From Datisca glomerata (lineage: Eukaryota > Streptophyta > Magnoliopsida > Cucurbitales > Datiscaceae): a stretch of DNA of 64,000 nucleotides. The notes below the pieces were generated by a model that saw only the letters and a list, made by a program, of their open reading frames with translations, searched no databases and was not told the origin of the DNA. The position numbers were made by a program, and so were the translations under genes. Numbering within the stretch: position 1 is the stretch's first letter; each line of letters begins with the position of its first letter. Location of the stretch: positions 661,661 through 725,660 of the forward strand of contig QANY01009002.1 in the NCBI GenBank assembly GCA_003255025.1. Direction: 5' to 3'. Shown piece by piece: positions 48,745-61,195 of this stretch.

Positions 48745-49770
48745 ATCTGATGAGTTGTGTTTTAATTTCATTGGAAATATTGCTACGTTTGGTTTAAAAT
48801 AATTTGAAATGATAATTGGGTACATGTGTGATCCTTATCCATTAATTAGCAGAGATAAAGGTCCTACAGAGCCATTACTATCAACAAATTTCAAAGACGA
48901 TAAAACAAGGATCCATAAAGGTTTAAGAATAGTATATAAATCAATGCATAAGATTTTTTATGAAGATAACCTAAAGATGGCAAAGCTATTGCGCTTAGAA
49001 AAATTACTTCTGGGAAAACAAGACAGTTATAATATAGGAATTGACCATATTAGGATGGCCAATGATGATGATATATTTGATTCATTTACATGGGTAGGAG
49101 GTCTTATGAGCTAACCATGCATTACATAGATGTTCCATAAAAGTCCAAATTTTACGAGTAATGGTTTAAGGTCGGTTTCCATTGAAGTTAACTGTTTGGG
49201 CATATGAAACCATTCCAACCCTTAGCACAACAAAGAACATTGTAAATAAGGTTAGAGATAGATTACCACAAATATACAACTAGAAATCCACCAAACAACC
49301 TGATTGGAATCAACTACAAACTTTAGTGTTTGAGTCTAATGATGTAAGAGTATGTAAATTTGATTATTAATCTATATGTTTCATTTATACTCTAAATAAC
49401 TTACAAATTTATTTGTAGATGGATGTTATAGATTTGGAAATGACAGTTGAAGAAGAGGCTCAAGAATAGATTGCGGCCTTACAATTTGACGTAGGGGAAA
49501 TGAGAGCCGAAGCAAGTCAAAGAACCATGGCGGGAGAATGGGGAGTACGCCCATCCAAGTATGAATCCAGATGCTAGTCAAAATATTCATCATGAGGAAA
49601 TGAAAACCCATTCATGCAATAACAGAAAGGAAGCTGGAGGTGAGAAAGGTCTAGCAAAACTATTGACAGAGCGAGTAGTAGAAAAGATGTTGGTAAGGAA
49701 GATGATGGAGATGCAAAAAATGGGCACCACCAGAGTAGCGGACCTAGAAACGCTAACACGATCCTCGTTA
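48745..49770 (+). pseudogene. DUF1985-type transposon gene remnant (copy 2)
   Basis: Clearly the same family as 16466-18085. Plus-strand words appear in the same order: SCVLISLEILLRLV-like start region near 48752 (against ELCFNFNGN), MIIGYMCDPYPLISRDKG (48809), HKGLRIVYKSMHKIFYEDN, LRLEKLLLGKQDSYN, IDHIRMANDDDIFDSFTW and, after stops, PLKLTVWAYETIP (about 49183-49220). A later part at 49430-49770 is acidic/basic low complexity. Stops at about 48800, 49112 and 49130 and frameshifts make it non-functional. It directly abuts the truncated gypsy gag, suggesting a deletion junction or an insertion that removed the gypsy 5' end. Confidence 0.6.
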
Positions 49771-52140
49771 TGACCAAAGATATTAGTTTCTTTCGTACCA
49801 AAAAAGTTTCTTTCACCAAAATTTAAATGTTACGAAGGAAAAACCGATCTTGTAGATCACCAAAAAAGTTTGTTTCGAGTAGGTGCTACCCCAGTTGAAG
49901 CTTTCTATCCAAAATGTAACAAAAGTTTAGTCTTTAATTATTATACATTAAACATTATTAAGAGTACTAAAATAATATTTTGATTCACCTGATGAAATTG
50001 ATGATCAAGAAAATATACATTCCTTCCATTATGATTGTATGGAAGGTTTTGATGGTTTTAAGAATTGCTTTTGAGTGTGCCTATGATAAATGAGTTTTAT
50101 GATTGAAATAATTAGTCAAATAATCAAAGTGTAATAAATAAGCTTTGATAATAGGAATTATCCAAAATTTCTCCGTCTCTCAAACTGTGCATAACAAATC
50201 TCAATCATCTTGTGATACACCCTTATAAGGATGTTGTCGTATAAATAAATGCTAATTTAACTAACTAATATTTGGAAGAGGAATGAAAATATCTAGTTCA
50301 ATATCAGTACTCTAGATGACTAAGAAAAGGAAATCAAATGTATTCGGCTTGTAGTGTTTTATTTATTTTTATTTTTTTACAATGTTAATTACTACTTTGG
50401 GTATTGACTTATAATGTTACATAACGTAAATATTATACTACTTATGATGACTAAATCAAATGTAATCAGCTTATAGAGTTCTCCTTTTAGACTTTTGGGG
50501 TCTACCATGGAGGAAGAAAAAAGACTAATTAGTAAGGATTAACATGAAATTAATAATTAAATTGGATGGTGAATCATTGGGATTAAAACATGAATATCTC
50601 TTATCTCGTCACTTCTCTTGTGTTATCATAATCACAAGCACCAAATTTACAACTTTTCCCCTTAATGTCATAATTCACAATCAGATGTATTGGAAAAGAT
50701 TGCCCTTAATGACTAAAGCTCAAGCGTTCTAATCTTTCCCAAAATCGAATCGTATGGAAGCCAACTAAGTAGGTCCAATCTTCACTGTCAAGAGACAAGA
50801 TGGGGTCAATCACATCCAATTCATAACAGTAGAGTATAAGGTTAAGTTTATTAAAATGAACAAAGTTTAGTTGAGAATTATACTTACCCTTCAACTACAC
50901 AAAATATTTAAGCTAAGCTAGGAGGACAAGAAAGTTTCAACAACTACCCAAAGTATGGTAATTAATGACTAAAGCTCACGCATTTTCTTTTCATTGTTAG
51001 CATCATCAATATATAAAAAGCCTCTCAAATGCTAGAACACCAAACAAGCCAATCTTCAACAAACTAAAACTCAGCAACTATCATTAACTAAAAATAACAT
51101 ATAGAATCATTTAGGCCCTAAGCATTTTGAGCCTACAATTAAGCTCGCAACTAATAAAATCTTTAGCAAACCGGAACTTGTCTAGTAATTCTAACTATAA
51201 CATTACAAACTCCCTCAAAATAATATTTCTCTTTCCAAACATAATAAATAAATTAAAAACAATGTGTAGAATGGAAAATCTAAGACATAAGTTTTTACAA
51301 ATATCAAGCATCTAGCGATAATATCAAGAATACCAATTTTATGACAGTCATATTTTCTTAGGAAACTCAACTTGGTAAGCATTGTCAAGTACATGTGCGC
51401 ATATAGACATTCAAGTATACACTATTGAGTAAAACAGCAGAAAAGCCAAAACAACAAATAAAGGAAGTGTAATTTAGAAAAAAGAAAAAATAGAGGAAGT
51501 ATTTCTGTCGAAAGCTCGTAAATCACTTGAATCCTCTTCTTTGTTTTACATCTATCTCACATTTCGCTCTCACTAAACCCGAGAAGCTTTTATGCCCAAC
51601 TTAAATTTTGTAAAGCTTCCCGTCTTCTCATTTTCTTTTATTATTTTATCTATATATCTTCTATTCAACCCTCAGAACAAAATATCATGAACTAACTAGA
51701 ACCCTGGTCGACAATTTTATGGCTAATCTTCGATGAATCTAATTTCTCAAAATGAAAACATGAAGAAAATCTCATATTACTGATATTATCAATAAGCTCA
51801 AATTTAACAATCCACAACCAACAAAAATTGATTCAGCACACTTTAAGAAAGAAACAAAAATCGATTAAGCACACTTTAAGAAAGAAATACATGAAATTAG
51901 TATACATACCTGCAGATTAAGCACTTCAAGAACAAAACATCTTCAAAAATTCAGGACCACAAGAATTGATTTCTCAAAAACCATTGTAAGAACAAAACCC
52001 TAGATTTTACTCGGTGATAATTGGCAAGGGAAAGGAAAAAAAACTTGGTGACCAATGAAGGAAAAGGTTTGCTAACCTAAACCTTGGTGGCCAACGACGG
52101 AAAAGAAGAGAACGGAGAGCTTGGTGACAGTCAGCAACAA
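49771..52140. other. Intergenic DNA without recognised genes
   Basis: AT-rich, stops in all frames. A plus-strand TATA-like atatataaaaagcc (51009-51022) precedes an A/C-rich leader-like stretch (51030-51110) but no coding exon follows. About 51900-52140 is less AT-rich and, on the minus strand, could be a leader. It leads into a CACTA end. Confidence 0.4.
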
Positions 52141-52199
52141 ACAGGGAAAATGAAGGACTCTGTCGTGGGGGAGTTGAGGGAAACTGATAGGCTTTTATT

Positions 52200-52511
52200 G
52201 TTCTGTTGAAACGACGTCGTTTTCATGTGGTATCTATTGCGACAAAGATACAAATTGGTCGGTAAAAGTAGACCTTTTACAGACCAACTTATTATTTGGT
52301 CGCTAAAACTATGACTTTTACCGATGAATTTTGAATATTCGTCGGCAAAAGCCTTAGAAAATTTTGGCGCGCCCGTATTTTCCTTTCCCGGGTAAAATAT
52401 CAGGGTCTTTGGCAGCCAACAAAAATGTTGGTCCCCAAAGGACACTTTTAGCAAAAAAAATTAACTTCGTGGCTAAAAGTTTGGTCGCTAAAAGAGACTT
52501 TTCTTGTAGTG
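52200..52511. mobile_element. CACTA right terminus with subterminal repeats
   Basis: Repeated words (ggtcgctaaaa, ttggtcggtaaaag, cgtcggcaaaag) occur several times, then the block ends gacttttcttgtagtg at 52511, i.e. CACTACAAGAAAAGTC on the other strand, the textbook CACTA terminal sequence. The triplet after it is ata. The left end was not found in the window. Open frames on either strand here come from the repeats. Confidence 0.7.
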
Positions 52512-52794
52512 ATACTTGCAAAATCTTTTGTTGTTATGTATATTTTGATACTCTGAATACTTTGGATAATTTATATTGATAATCGTCAAATATTTTAAAT
52601 TTATGGGTTAACGTTTGATAATTTACATACATTGTAAATGTGTAAGATGAATACTACTGTGACTACTCTGAGTACAGTTGTTAAGATTATGATATATGCC
52701 GGAAATGTTGGGAATAGTTGAAAATATAAAGGGTGGCTTGTAAATTCACCTGTTTCAGCAATGGTTTTATAATTGTCGCCATAGGTTGCATTGG

Positions 52795-53143
52795 AAAACA
52801 TTAAGTGGCAGTTATATAACTGTTGTATTAGGCAGCTTTTAGTGACAATTTTATAACCGTCGCAAGGAAATGAAGACTAGCTAGTGTGCTTTAGCGGCTG
52901 TTAACCTAAACTGTCGATATATGTCTATACAATGACGTTCATAAATCATCATTGTAGAGCAAAAAACCATCACTAGAAAGTGTGTTTTAGTCACGTAACT
53001 CAGATTGTAGGTAAAATCACTGCAAAAGGTACAACGATGAGGCCTATGGCGATGGTTTGCAAATCGCCGTAATAGAGGCGACGGTTTAGAACCGTTACAA
53101 AAGGTCAAAATAACTGTCACGAAAAACCTATTTTCTTTTAGTG
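52795..53143. mobile_element. Second CACTA right terminus
   Basis: Subterminal words of the form 'gcgacggtttagaaccgt' and 'tggcgatggtttgcaaatcgcc' (short palindromes) cluster at 52800-53110. The block ends cctattttcttttagtg at 53143, giving CACTAAAAGAAAATAGG on the other strand. The following triplet is tta. No left end was recognised. It is a different subfamily from the terminus at 52511 because the repeats differ. Confidence 0.55.
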
Positions 53144-53627
53144 TTAAGACATTGCCGTTTTATCAATGCTCACATTTTTATGAGCGTCCATCGCTCAAGA
53201 TATGACACTTCTTTACATGATCAATGCAACACTACAATGACCTTGCCCGACGAATCAAATGTGAACGTACTCTTCTTAACAATTATTTCACTCCAAAATA
53301 TCGATCCAATCCTATATTGTGAATCCTTATCTAATTTGTGTTGAAGTATTATTGGTAAGCTTAAAAGATTTGTTCTTTTAATGAATAATGAATGAGAAAT
53401 GAACTCTTCCTAATCTCTTATTACTAACATAATGATTTCTCTTTTTCTTTTTTCGAGAAAACAGGTTTTGACGTAAAAGCCTTATATTTATGGGAAATTT
53501 TATGATGCCAGGAAGAAATTCCCAGCATCCATGGTGGGCTTTTGTGGCCCTTAAATAGCATTTGGAGCAATCTGGCCTACACAAAACCCAACAGGTAGCA
53601 GGTTTTTTTTTTTAGTTTTTTTGTTCA
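53144..53627. other. Intergenic DNA
   Basis: No gene or element is recognised. Confidence 0.4.
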
Positions 53628-53800
53628 AATGCATAGTGGGATTCACTAATTACGTAGTGAGGTTCACTAAATACAAACAAAAGAATAATTCTTGGAGGGG
53701 TTCACCAGATAAATACAAAAGAATAATTCTTAGAGTGGTTCACCAATTACATAGTGGGGTTAACCAATTACATAACAGGGTTCACCAATTATGTAATATC
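53628..53800. repeat. GGTTCACCAATTACGTAGTGG minisatellite, block 1
   Basis: Degenerate units of about 22-55 bases built from 'ggggttcaccaattac', 'gtagtgg' and 'aaatacaaaagaataattct'. The same family forms the larger block at 55443-56150. Confidence 0.85.
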
Positions 53801-55442
53801 TCGACCTTTCATAAATGGGCATTTTCATAAAAAAAAATGATTTAAAAGATAATGTAATTTTGAAATTTGATTTTAAAGATGGATTATTTGTATTTTTTGT
53901 AAAACTATTTTTAATTAGATAAGATTTATTCAAAGTTTGATTTTTTTAAATTTGAAAAGTGTTTTAGTATATAATTTTAAAACTCACTCACACCATATGC
54001 TTATGTATGCCGTAGTATTATCCTAACCCTATTTTATCATTGATTCGGCAATCTCACCCCTCCAATTGAAACCCACTCACACATATATGCAGATACACCC
54101 TAAACCAACCCTAACCTAATATGTTATATATATATTCTCCTCCTTCAATCTCTCACTGATATTATAATTGTATCATGTATTTATTATCTCTTTAACCCTT
54201 TTTCAATAATTATTATATTTCGTTAACACTTTGATAATTTTTTATTGTTCAGTTATTAATTTGATTATCATGAGAGAAATATTTGGGTATGACTGATTTT
54301 ACGTTAGTATGTTACCTATCATGTTTGATTCTGTTACATGTATCAGTATGCATTATATGATTAATTATTATCATACGTTGGATTCTGCTAGTTATCAAGT
54401 TAGTTCAGTCAAGTGGTAATTAAGCAAGATATAAATTTAAGCACGAACCCTTAGCTAACAAGAAATCAGGATTGTTCACGTTTTGTTCTGTTAAATGAAT
54501 GGAGTGCCATCTGTTCATACTTTCATCGCACATAGGGTGTCATCTGTTCATGTTTAGTTCATACATTAGGTGTCATCTGTAAATATTTTTTGTCACTCAT
54601 GAGGTGCCATCTGTTCACGTTTTCTGTCACCTATGAGTGCCATATGTTCTGTCGTCTAATGTGTGTCATATGTTTTGTCGCCCGATGTGTACCATCTGTT
54701 TCGCCGCCAATTCGTCATGGTGTTTCCGTTAACGTGTGATCAGTTTTGATTAGGTTGTTAACTAGGGGATATGCCAAGATAAGATATGAATAATATTGTT
54801 ATATGATTATGTTTGAGACACGTGTTATCTACGTGCTATGTTAAGCCAGGTCATGATCAAGTACGTTACTTTATATCATTTATGATATATGTCAAGTTCA
54901 GTTATGTTATGTTATGATTGCAATTATAACATGTGGATGCATGTTATTATGTGAGTTTGCTTACTGAGTATTTTAAAATACTCATCCCCCCACAGTTGTT
55001 TATGATGCAGATGGTGATGACGAGTAGCATGAGTGGGAGACTGCCATAACCAGTTGAATTAGAGGAATTTATGTTTTAATTTATGAATTGATTTAAAACT
55101 TGGAAAAAAAATTCTTTTTAACTCAGTACTTTATTTTACGTTACAATTTTCTACGAATTATGATTAATGAAAGCTTCTTGAATTATGGATTTCAAGTTTT
55201 GATTTTATTTTAGTTTTTTTGAGGTTTTATTAATTATGCATTTAAGACACTTTGTCACTTCCGCTATTTAATGATTAAGATTCTGATCATGGATAAGTTA
55301 ATGCTTCTGCTATTTAAGGTCAAGATTTTTTTCTATCATGAGTAAATTAAGAATTTCAATTTGAGTATTTTCTCAAATAAGGTTTTTTTCTAATTGGAGA
55401 TTTCAAAATTGTGAAATTACAAATATATTAAACCCTCAGGGA
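53801..55442. other. Spacer between minisatellite blocks, LTR-like in part
   Basis: About 54740-55060 has features often seen in gypsy LTRs (gttaactaggggatatgcc, tgagtattttaaaatactca, then a C-rich run and tgatgcagatggtgatgacg), but no TG...CA boundaries, primer site or coding region could be fixed. The rest is AT-rich. Confidence 0.3.
54497..54720. repeat. GTGCCATCTGTTC tandem repeat
   Basis: Six diverged units of roughly 35-45 bases, each with a 'g(t/g)gtcatctgttcat' or 'gtgccatatgttctgtcg' core. Successive units drift from ttcatg to tttgtcgcc, so the array is old. Confidence 0.75.
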
Positions 55443-56150
55443 TCAAGGCATTACAAATTACGTAGTGGGATTCACCAAATAAATACAAAAGAATAATTCT
55501 CAATTACGTATTGGGGTTCACCAAATATGTACAAAAAAATAATTCTTGGAGGGGTTCACCAATTACGTAGTGGGGTTCACAAATTACGTAATGGGGTTCA
55601 TCAATTACGTAGTGGGGCTCACCAAATACGTACAGGAGAATAATTCTTCGAGTTCACCAATTATATAGTGGGCTTCATCAATTACGTAGTGGGGTTTACC
55701 AATTACGTAGTGGGATTTCCCAAATACGTACAAAAGAATAATTCTTCTATGAGTCCACCAATTACGTAATGGAGTTCACCAATTACGTAGTGGTGTTCAC
55801 CAAATACGTAAAAAAGAATAATTCTTAGAGGGATTCACCAATTAAATGATGGGGTTCACCAAATACGTACAAATTAATAATTCTTGGAAGGGTTCACCAA
55901 ATATGTACTCGGGTTCACCAATTACGTGAAATATTTTGGTGATTCCCTCCAAGAATTATTAATTATGTACGTGATATATTTTGGTGAACCCCTCTAAGAA
56001 TTATTAATTTTGTACATGATATATGTTGGAGAACCTTCAAGAATAATTGATTATGTATGTGAAAAAAAATTTGGTGAACCCCTCCAAGAATGATTGATTT
56101 TGTACGTGAAATATTTTGGTAAACCCCTCCAAGAATGATTGATTTTTTAC
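55443..56150. repeat. GGTTCACCAATTACGTAGTGG minisatellite, block 2, with inversion
   Basis: From 55443 to about 55925 the units read 'ggggttcaccaattacgtag' and 'caaatacgtacaaaagaata' on the plus strand. From about 55930 to 56150 the same units appear on the opposite strand (tttggtgaacccctccaag). The two halves thus face each other and could form a large imperfect hairpin. No gene was found; frames here come from the repeat. Confidence 0.85.
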
Positions 56151-56279
56151 ATAAATAGGCAGTAGTTTTTGGACCCAAAACTTGTCAAGCATGTATATCT
56201 CTGAATAAGTTTCGATTTGATATCTTACGGGCCACGTGATTTCATCCAAGTCAAAAGTTATGTCCTCCAGAAGTTGACC

Positions 56280-56410
56280 CGCGTCAAACGCCTGTGTACC
56301 CGACGTTTGGACCCCAAACGCTTGTTACCATGGCGTTTGGGGCCCAAACGCCACCAGCAGGCCCCAAACGCCAATCATTGTAGGCGAATCGCCTATTTTT
56401 AGCCCCTAAA
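56280..56410. repeat. AAACGCC palindromic cluster, left
   Basis: Eight or so occurrences of 'gcgtttgg' or its complement 'ccaaacgc', including a 23-base perfect palindrome at 56331-56353 (tggcgtttggggcccaaacg...). A related cluster is at 61200-61330, on the other side of the PMD transposon gene. Confidence 0.8.
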
Positions 56411-57130
56411 CGCCATCCTGAAGGTGTCAATCATCATTGTTGAAGCCAATGGTCAGTTTGTTACCTCCAATTGCCAGTCTATTGCATCTAATCGCTTGTT
56501 TTGGTCTCCAAATGCCATGTTGAAATAGATTATCACTAGTCTCCCTCTCAATCGCCACGTTTTTGCTCCTAATAGCCATTTATATGGCTCTGATCGCCAT
56601 TCTTCACATTTTTTCTTTAAATTGATATTTCTGTAATTATTTATGGTACACCAGGAAAATCATTAATGAAAATACAAAAACCTTGGTATTTCAATGCAAA
56701 CATTCATGATACTCACTCACTATGTGAACTCGATAAAAATTGTCATTGATAATGTTGTTGTGCTTTTGTGACAAGTATCGAACAAGACGGGTTTTCACCA
56801 AATATAATTATATATCGTGATATTATGATGGTCAATAAATCTTATTTATAAATTTCACGAACATGTATAACAGTTAAGATTGGATTCTATTGTTAAATCG
56901 AGCATATCAACTAAAAAGTTTGAAATTAAATATTAAAATTTGAAATTTAACCTTTTTATTTTATAATAATAACCTCATAATTTTTTGAAAATAACCTTTT
57001 ACGTTTTAGTTAATTGATCCCTATAAAATTAATTTTAAAATCTAACCTTATTTCTAATAAAAAATAACCCCAACATTAAAAAAACCATTTCCCCCTTATT
57101 CCCTTAAAACATCAATCCTCAGCCCTCCCC
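56411..57130. other. Intergenic DNA upstream of the PMD gene
   Basis: 56411-56610 continues with weaker repeats (atcgccattt, aatgccatgtt). The rest is AT-rich, with a C-run and (TC)n tract at 57119-57149 that may belong to the leader of the following gene. No other feature is seen. Confidence 0.45.
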
Positions 57131-57390
57131 CCCCCTCTCTCTCTCTCTCAACACTTCATTTCTTCGAATCAAACCCTATTCTCCTTCTTCTTCAACTTCA
57201 TCTACATCTCTCTCTTCAAAGCCGGAAATCCATCAAAACCTCACCAAATCAGTTGTAACACACGAGTCAAAAACCCACAATCTCATATTGAACACATCAC
57301 TTGCAACACACGAGTCAAAACCAGCGCCAAATCCCTTCAACCCGCGACCCTAAAACCAATTATCCTTCTAATTTGTACTTTTCATCAATA

Positions 57391-60300
57391 ATGGCTAGAG
57401 GAAAACATACAGCTACAAAAGGGACATTGATTCTAACGAGACAACCAAGTTTGAGCTCGAGCGTCTCTAAAGGGTCGTACGATGCCATCGGTTATTGAGA
57501 TGAAAAGATTTCATTTAAAGAATCGAAATCTTAGTAGCCCTACTCTTCATATTGCTCCAATAGAGCACATATCTCACCCCAAGCAAACAAGATGTAAGTT
57601 TTTCTTTGAATATTTTGAATTTTATGTGTCATATTGCTAAAACACCTAATATATAATTGATTCATTCTGCAAATTGGGTGTTTTTTATGTGATGATTATA
57701 GAAATGTATGGTTTTTGGTAGAAATATATGTTTTGGATGGAAAATTATAGTATTTTCATGACTGCACGTAAAGTGATCGATGAAGTATCATAATGAATTA
57801 TATGGTGCATTTTTTTCATTTTCCGTAAGGTGTTTGATAAAATTCCATCGTGAGGTTTATACCATATTTATATGAATGCCCGTAACATGTTCAATGAAAT
57901 GCTATATCCCATCCAAGGATAAAATGTATGTTTCTTTAACAAAAAAATTGGTTGTTATGTGTTATATTGTTAAAACACCAAATAGATACTTGAATCTTTT
58001 TAAAAACTAGGTGTTTTTTATGTGATGCTTATAGAAATGTATGATTACTATTAGCGATATATGTTTTGGATGAAAAATTATAGTGTATGTGTATTGCTCG
58101 TAAAGTGTTCGACGAAATGTCACAATAGGGATTATAGTACATTTTTCTTCATACACCTTTTTCACTGAGTCATACTTAAATTTTGGTTTCTGATCTTGGT
58201 AATCATTGTTTTGGGAACACTACACTAGTAGCTCGATGGTACAGTAGTCTTCCTAAAAATGTGAGAAGGAATGTTGATGCCTCTGGGTTTAGGTATTTTA
58301 TAAGTATATTGAAAATGGGTTAGATGGATCGCATTTTATTGAAAATTCTGGCTAAGAAATGGTGGGATACAACCCACACCTTTCATATAGATGAAGTGGG
58401 TGAAATGATAATGACCCCACTGGACTTTGCTACGATAACTGGCCTGCAAGTCGACAGTCGTCAACTTGACTATGATTTGGAACTCTACAAGAATAAGAAG
58501 GCTTTACAAAATCTAGTTGGCAAACCGTTGTCGGAGGTTGAAGAAAATAACTCAGTTATCAATGGATATTTGATAGAAAATGGGTCAGATGGATCGCATT
58601 TTATTGAAAAGTCTGGCTGAGAAATGGTGGGATACAACCCACACCTTTCATATAGATGAAGTGGGTGAAATGACAATGACCCCACTGGACTTTGCTCCGA
58701 TAACTAGCTTGAAAGTCGACGGTCGTCAACTTGACTATGATTTGGAACTCTACAAGAACAAGAAGGTTTTACAAAAGCTAGTTGGCAAACTGTTGTCGGA
58801 GGTTGGAGAAAAAAATGTTAGTTATCAATGGATATTTGATAGAAAATGGGTCAAATGGATAGCATTTTATTGAAAAGTCTGGCTGAGAAATGGTGGGATA
58901 CAACCCGCACCTTTCATATAGATGAAGTGGGTGAAATGACAATGACCCCACTGGACTTTGCTATGATAACTGGCCTGAAAGTCGATGTTCGTCAACTTGA
59001 CTATGATTTGGAACTCTACAAGAACAAGAAGGATTTACAAAAGCTAGTTGGCAAACCGTCGTCGGAGGTTGGAGAAAAAAAACTCAGTTATCAATGGATA
59101 TCTGATAATTATTCTAGTACGAGTGTACTACTCCTAAGCAGGGGGGACATTTTGACCAGATTCTTTCTGCTGGTGCTATTGGGTAGTACAATCTTTTGCT
59201 ACAAGAGAAATAAAGTTTATTTATACTTCCTCTCGAGCCTAAAGAAATAGATGAGATACAGGAGTATAATTGGGGTGGTTCGGCGTTGTCCATATTGTAT
59301 TGCAAAATGGACTCTATATGCCGAGGCAAATGTGTAGGGACATGGGGGTTTTGGAAAGAACGGGAGGTATGGGCTTGTGAGTACTTTCCATGTTTGGCAC
59401 TCAGCAGACAATTGAGTGGTCCAAACAGGTTCCCGGGAGCAGTACGTTGGATAGACATTGAGTCAGGAACAAGGGATGATGCTCACTGTCTTAAAGAATT
59501 ATGTGTTAAACTTTGATACATCAGGCCCAATGAGGTATGTGTTTTATTATATCAATTCATATTTTGTCCTCCCCTGAGTATGAATAATATTTTACTGACA
59601 AATTATTTATTTTTGAACTTGTAGATCAATTGGAACCCTTGAGGACAACGTACATACTTGCATGTATACCTCCTACCACCATGAGAATCTTGCTGCAAGG
59701 ACCTGCTGGAAGAGCATAGTACTTGGGTGAATGCGTCTCACGGTAGAGTATGGGAGCCGAGGCACCGTTGATCCCATATAGACCCCCAAAGTTCAATGTT
59801 ATGTGATCAACCATTCATCAAAGAGGATCTTTCTGGTGGTCTTGGAGGTTTTAGAGTGACACACTTTGTCCAGGTTGTAGATGGCAATGGTAAAGATACA
59901 TATGATGAATTCCGAAAAAAGTGGTTGTCTTACAACTATGATGGGGCATCTTCATCTTCACAGTTGCTAAACGTCTCTAAATGGTTTTTAAATATAGGAG
60001 ATTACTCAACTTGTTATACAATGTAATTTTGTAATCTACTCTGTATAGGCAGCAGCATCAGCAACCGCAACAGCCATAGCATTACCAGGAGTATCAGGGT
60101 CGGCTAGAGTGACCATTGTTGATATAAGAGTAGCTGACATCCCACTACCATCGTGGCAGATTCAGTTACCACTCCCAGATGGTGGTAGTGAGTTGGTTGA
60201 CATTCTAAATGATGTTTCAGTGCGGGGTCTTCCAGCTGCTGAATTCGATTGTGTGAGTTATGATGTTAATATTTATTATTTAGTCATTCAATATCATATT

Positions 60301-60760
60301 AATGTGCAATTCGGATAATGCAGGTGCTGGTGACAAGCGTGACATGCATGATGCGCATGATTGCTGGTCTCAACAAGCTGTTATTCGAGAAAATGTTGAG
60401 CGCACGTGAGGCGATGATGAAGGTGATGATGAAGGCCAAAGCATCAATGAAAAAAAAGGATAAGAAAATTGTAAACTTACGATCTTTCCCTATTTATTTT
60501 TAGTTTGAAATCAAAATATACTGAATATGTACACTTGTAGGCAAAGTTGCAAAGACGCCTGCACATATATGAAACTCAAGCAAGCAGGCATGAGAGTGAT
60601 GATGATGAAGTTGATGAAGATAATGACCATGGTGAAGATTCAGTTAATGATGATTAATACTTCCATGATGATGACACCAAAGAGGATACAGAATCGGAAC
60701 AAGAACATGAAAGACATGCAAAACATTCACATGATGCTTTGTCGAAAAAGAGAAAAGTTG
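57391..60760 (+). pseudogene. Plant-mobile-domain (PMD) transposon gene, degraded
   Basis: A probable first exon starts at the ATG at 57391 (MARGKHTATKGTLILTRQ) after a CT-rich leader, followed by a T-rich intron. From about 58205 the frame matches the plant mobile domain (aminotransferase-like, PMD): TTLVARWYSSLPKNVRRN, then WWDTTHTFHIDEVGEMTMTP, a segment present three times in tandem. After that come YNWGGSALSILYCKMDS and WACEYFPCLAL (59262-59400). The C-terminal part has introns, a Ser/Ala/Thr-rich stretch (60050-60110), a Lys/Met-rich helix (60400-60470) and an acidic tail (60600-60700). PMD proteins occur in Mutator- and CACTA-type transposons and as host genes. Stops at 58321, 58617, 59188 and 59514, and several frameshifts, show that it is dead. 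Confidence 0.75.
58315..59105. repeat. 265-bp tandem triplication inside the PMD gene
   Basis: Three successive copies of the same coding block begin at the 'atggatcgcattttattg' word at 58324, 58589 and 58855 (the last with one change), i.e. periods of 265 and 266 bases. Copies are over 90 percent alike by eye. Since 265 is not a multiple of three, the duplication itself breaks the frame, and each copy opens in a different frame. Confidence 0.95.
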
Positions 60761-60779
60761 CACTGATCTTTTGTCAAAG

Positions 60780-61195
60780 TTGATATCAATTTTTTGTGGA
60801 TATAAATATGTTGGATTATATGTTTGGATTTTAAGTTTTTTGAGATTTTAAGTTTGTTTGGATTGGATTCTAAGTTTATTTTTGAAATAGAAATTTGTCA
60901 AAGTTGCATGACAGGCATTTGACATATTATGGATATAAATATGCTATTAATATTGTGGGAGAACTAACATTTATGTGGAGGTTCTGTCGAATCATTGGTT
61001 AAAATTTGAAATTGGATTCTAAGGATAACATTCGCAAACAGTCAATCTATCAAATTAGATTCTATGAAGAGTAGATTCGCCCCTTATAAACTGTCAATCT
61101 ATCCAAACATTTTCTTGGTCCCAAACTATAAATATTTTTTCAACCAGATTTTTAATGCATAATAGTGAGTATTAGAATCAAACTTCATTGTTGTA
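60780..61195. other. AT-rich 3' flank of the PMD gene
   Basis: Contains diverged short repeats (tttggattttaagtttttt, gattctaagtttat). No gene is seen. Confidence 0.45.

Noticed and set aside
52131..52579. Frames of 107 and 71 codons on opposite strands
   Set aside because: They lie across CACTA subterminal repeats and are explained by the repeats.
55963..56249. Minus-strand frames with repeated SIILGGVHQ words
   Set aside because: The peptide repeats come from the noncoding 'ggtgaacccctccaag' minisatellite.
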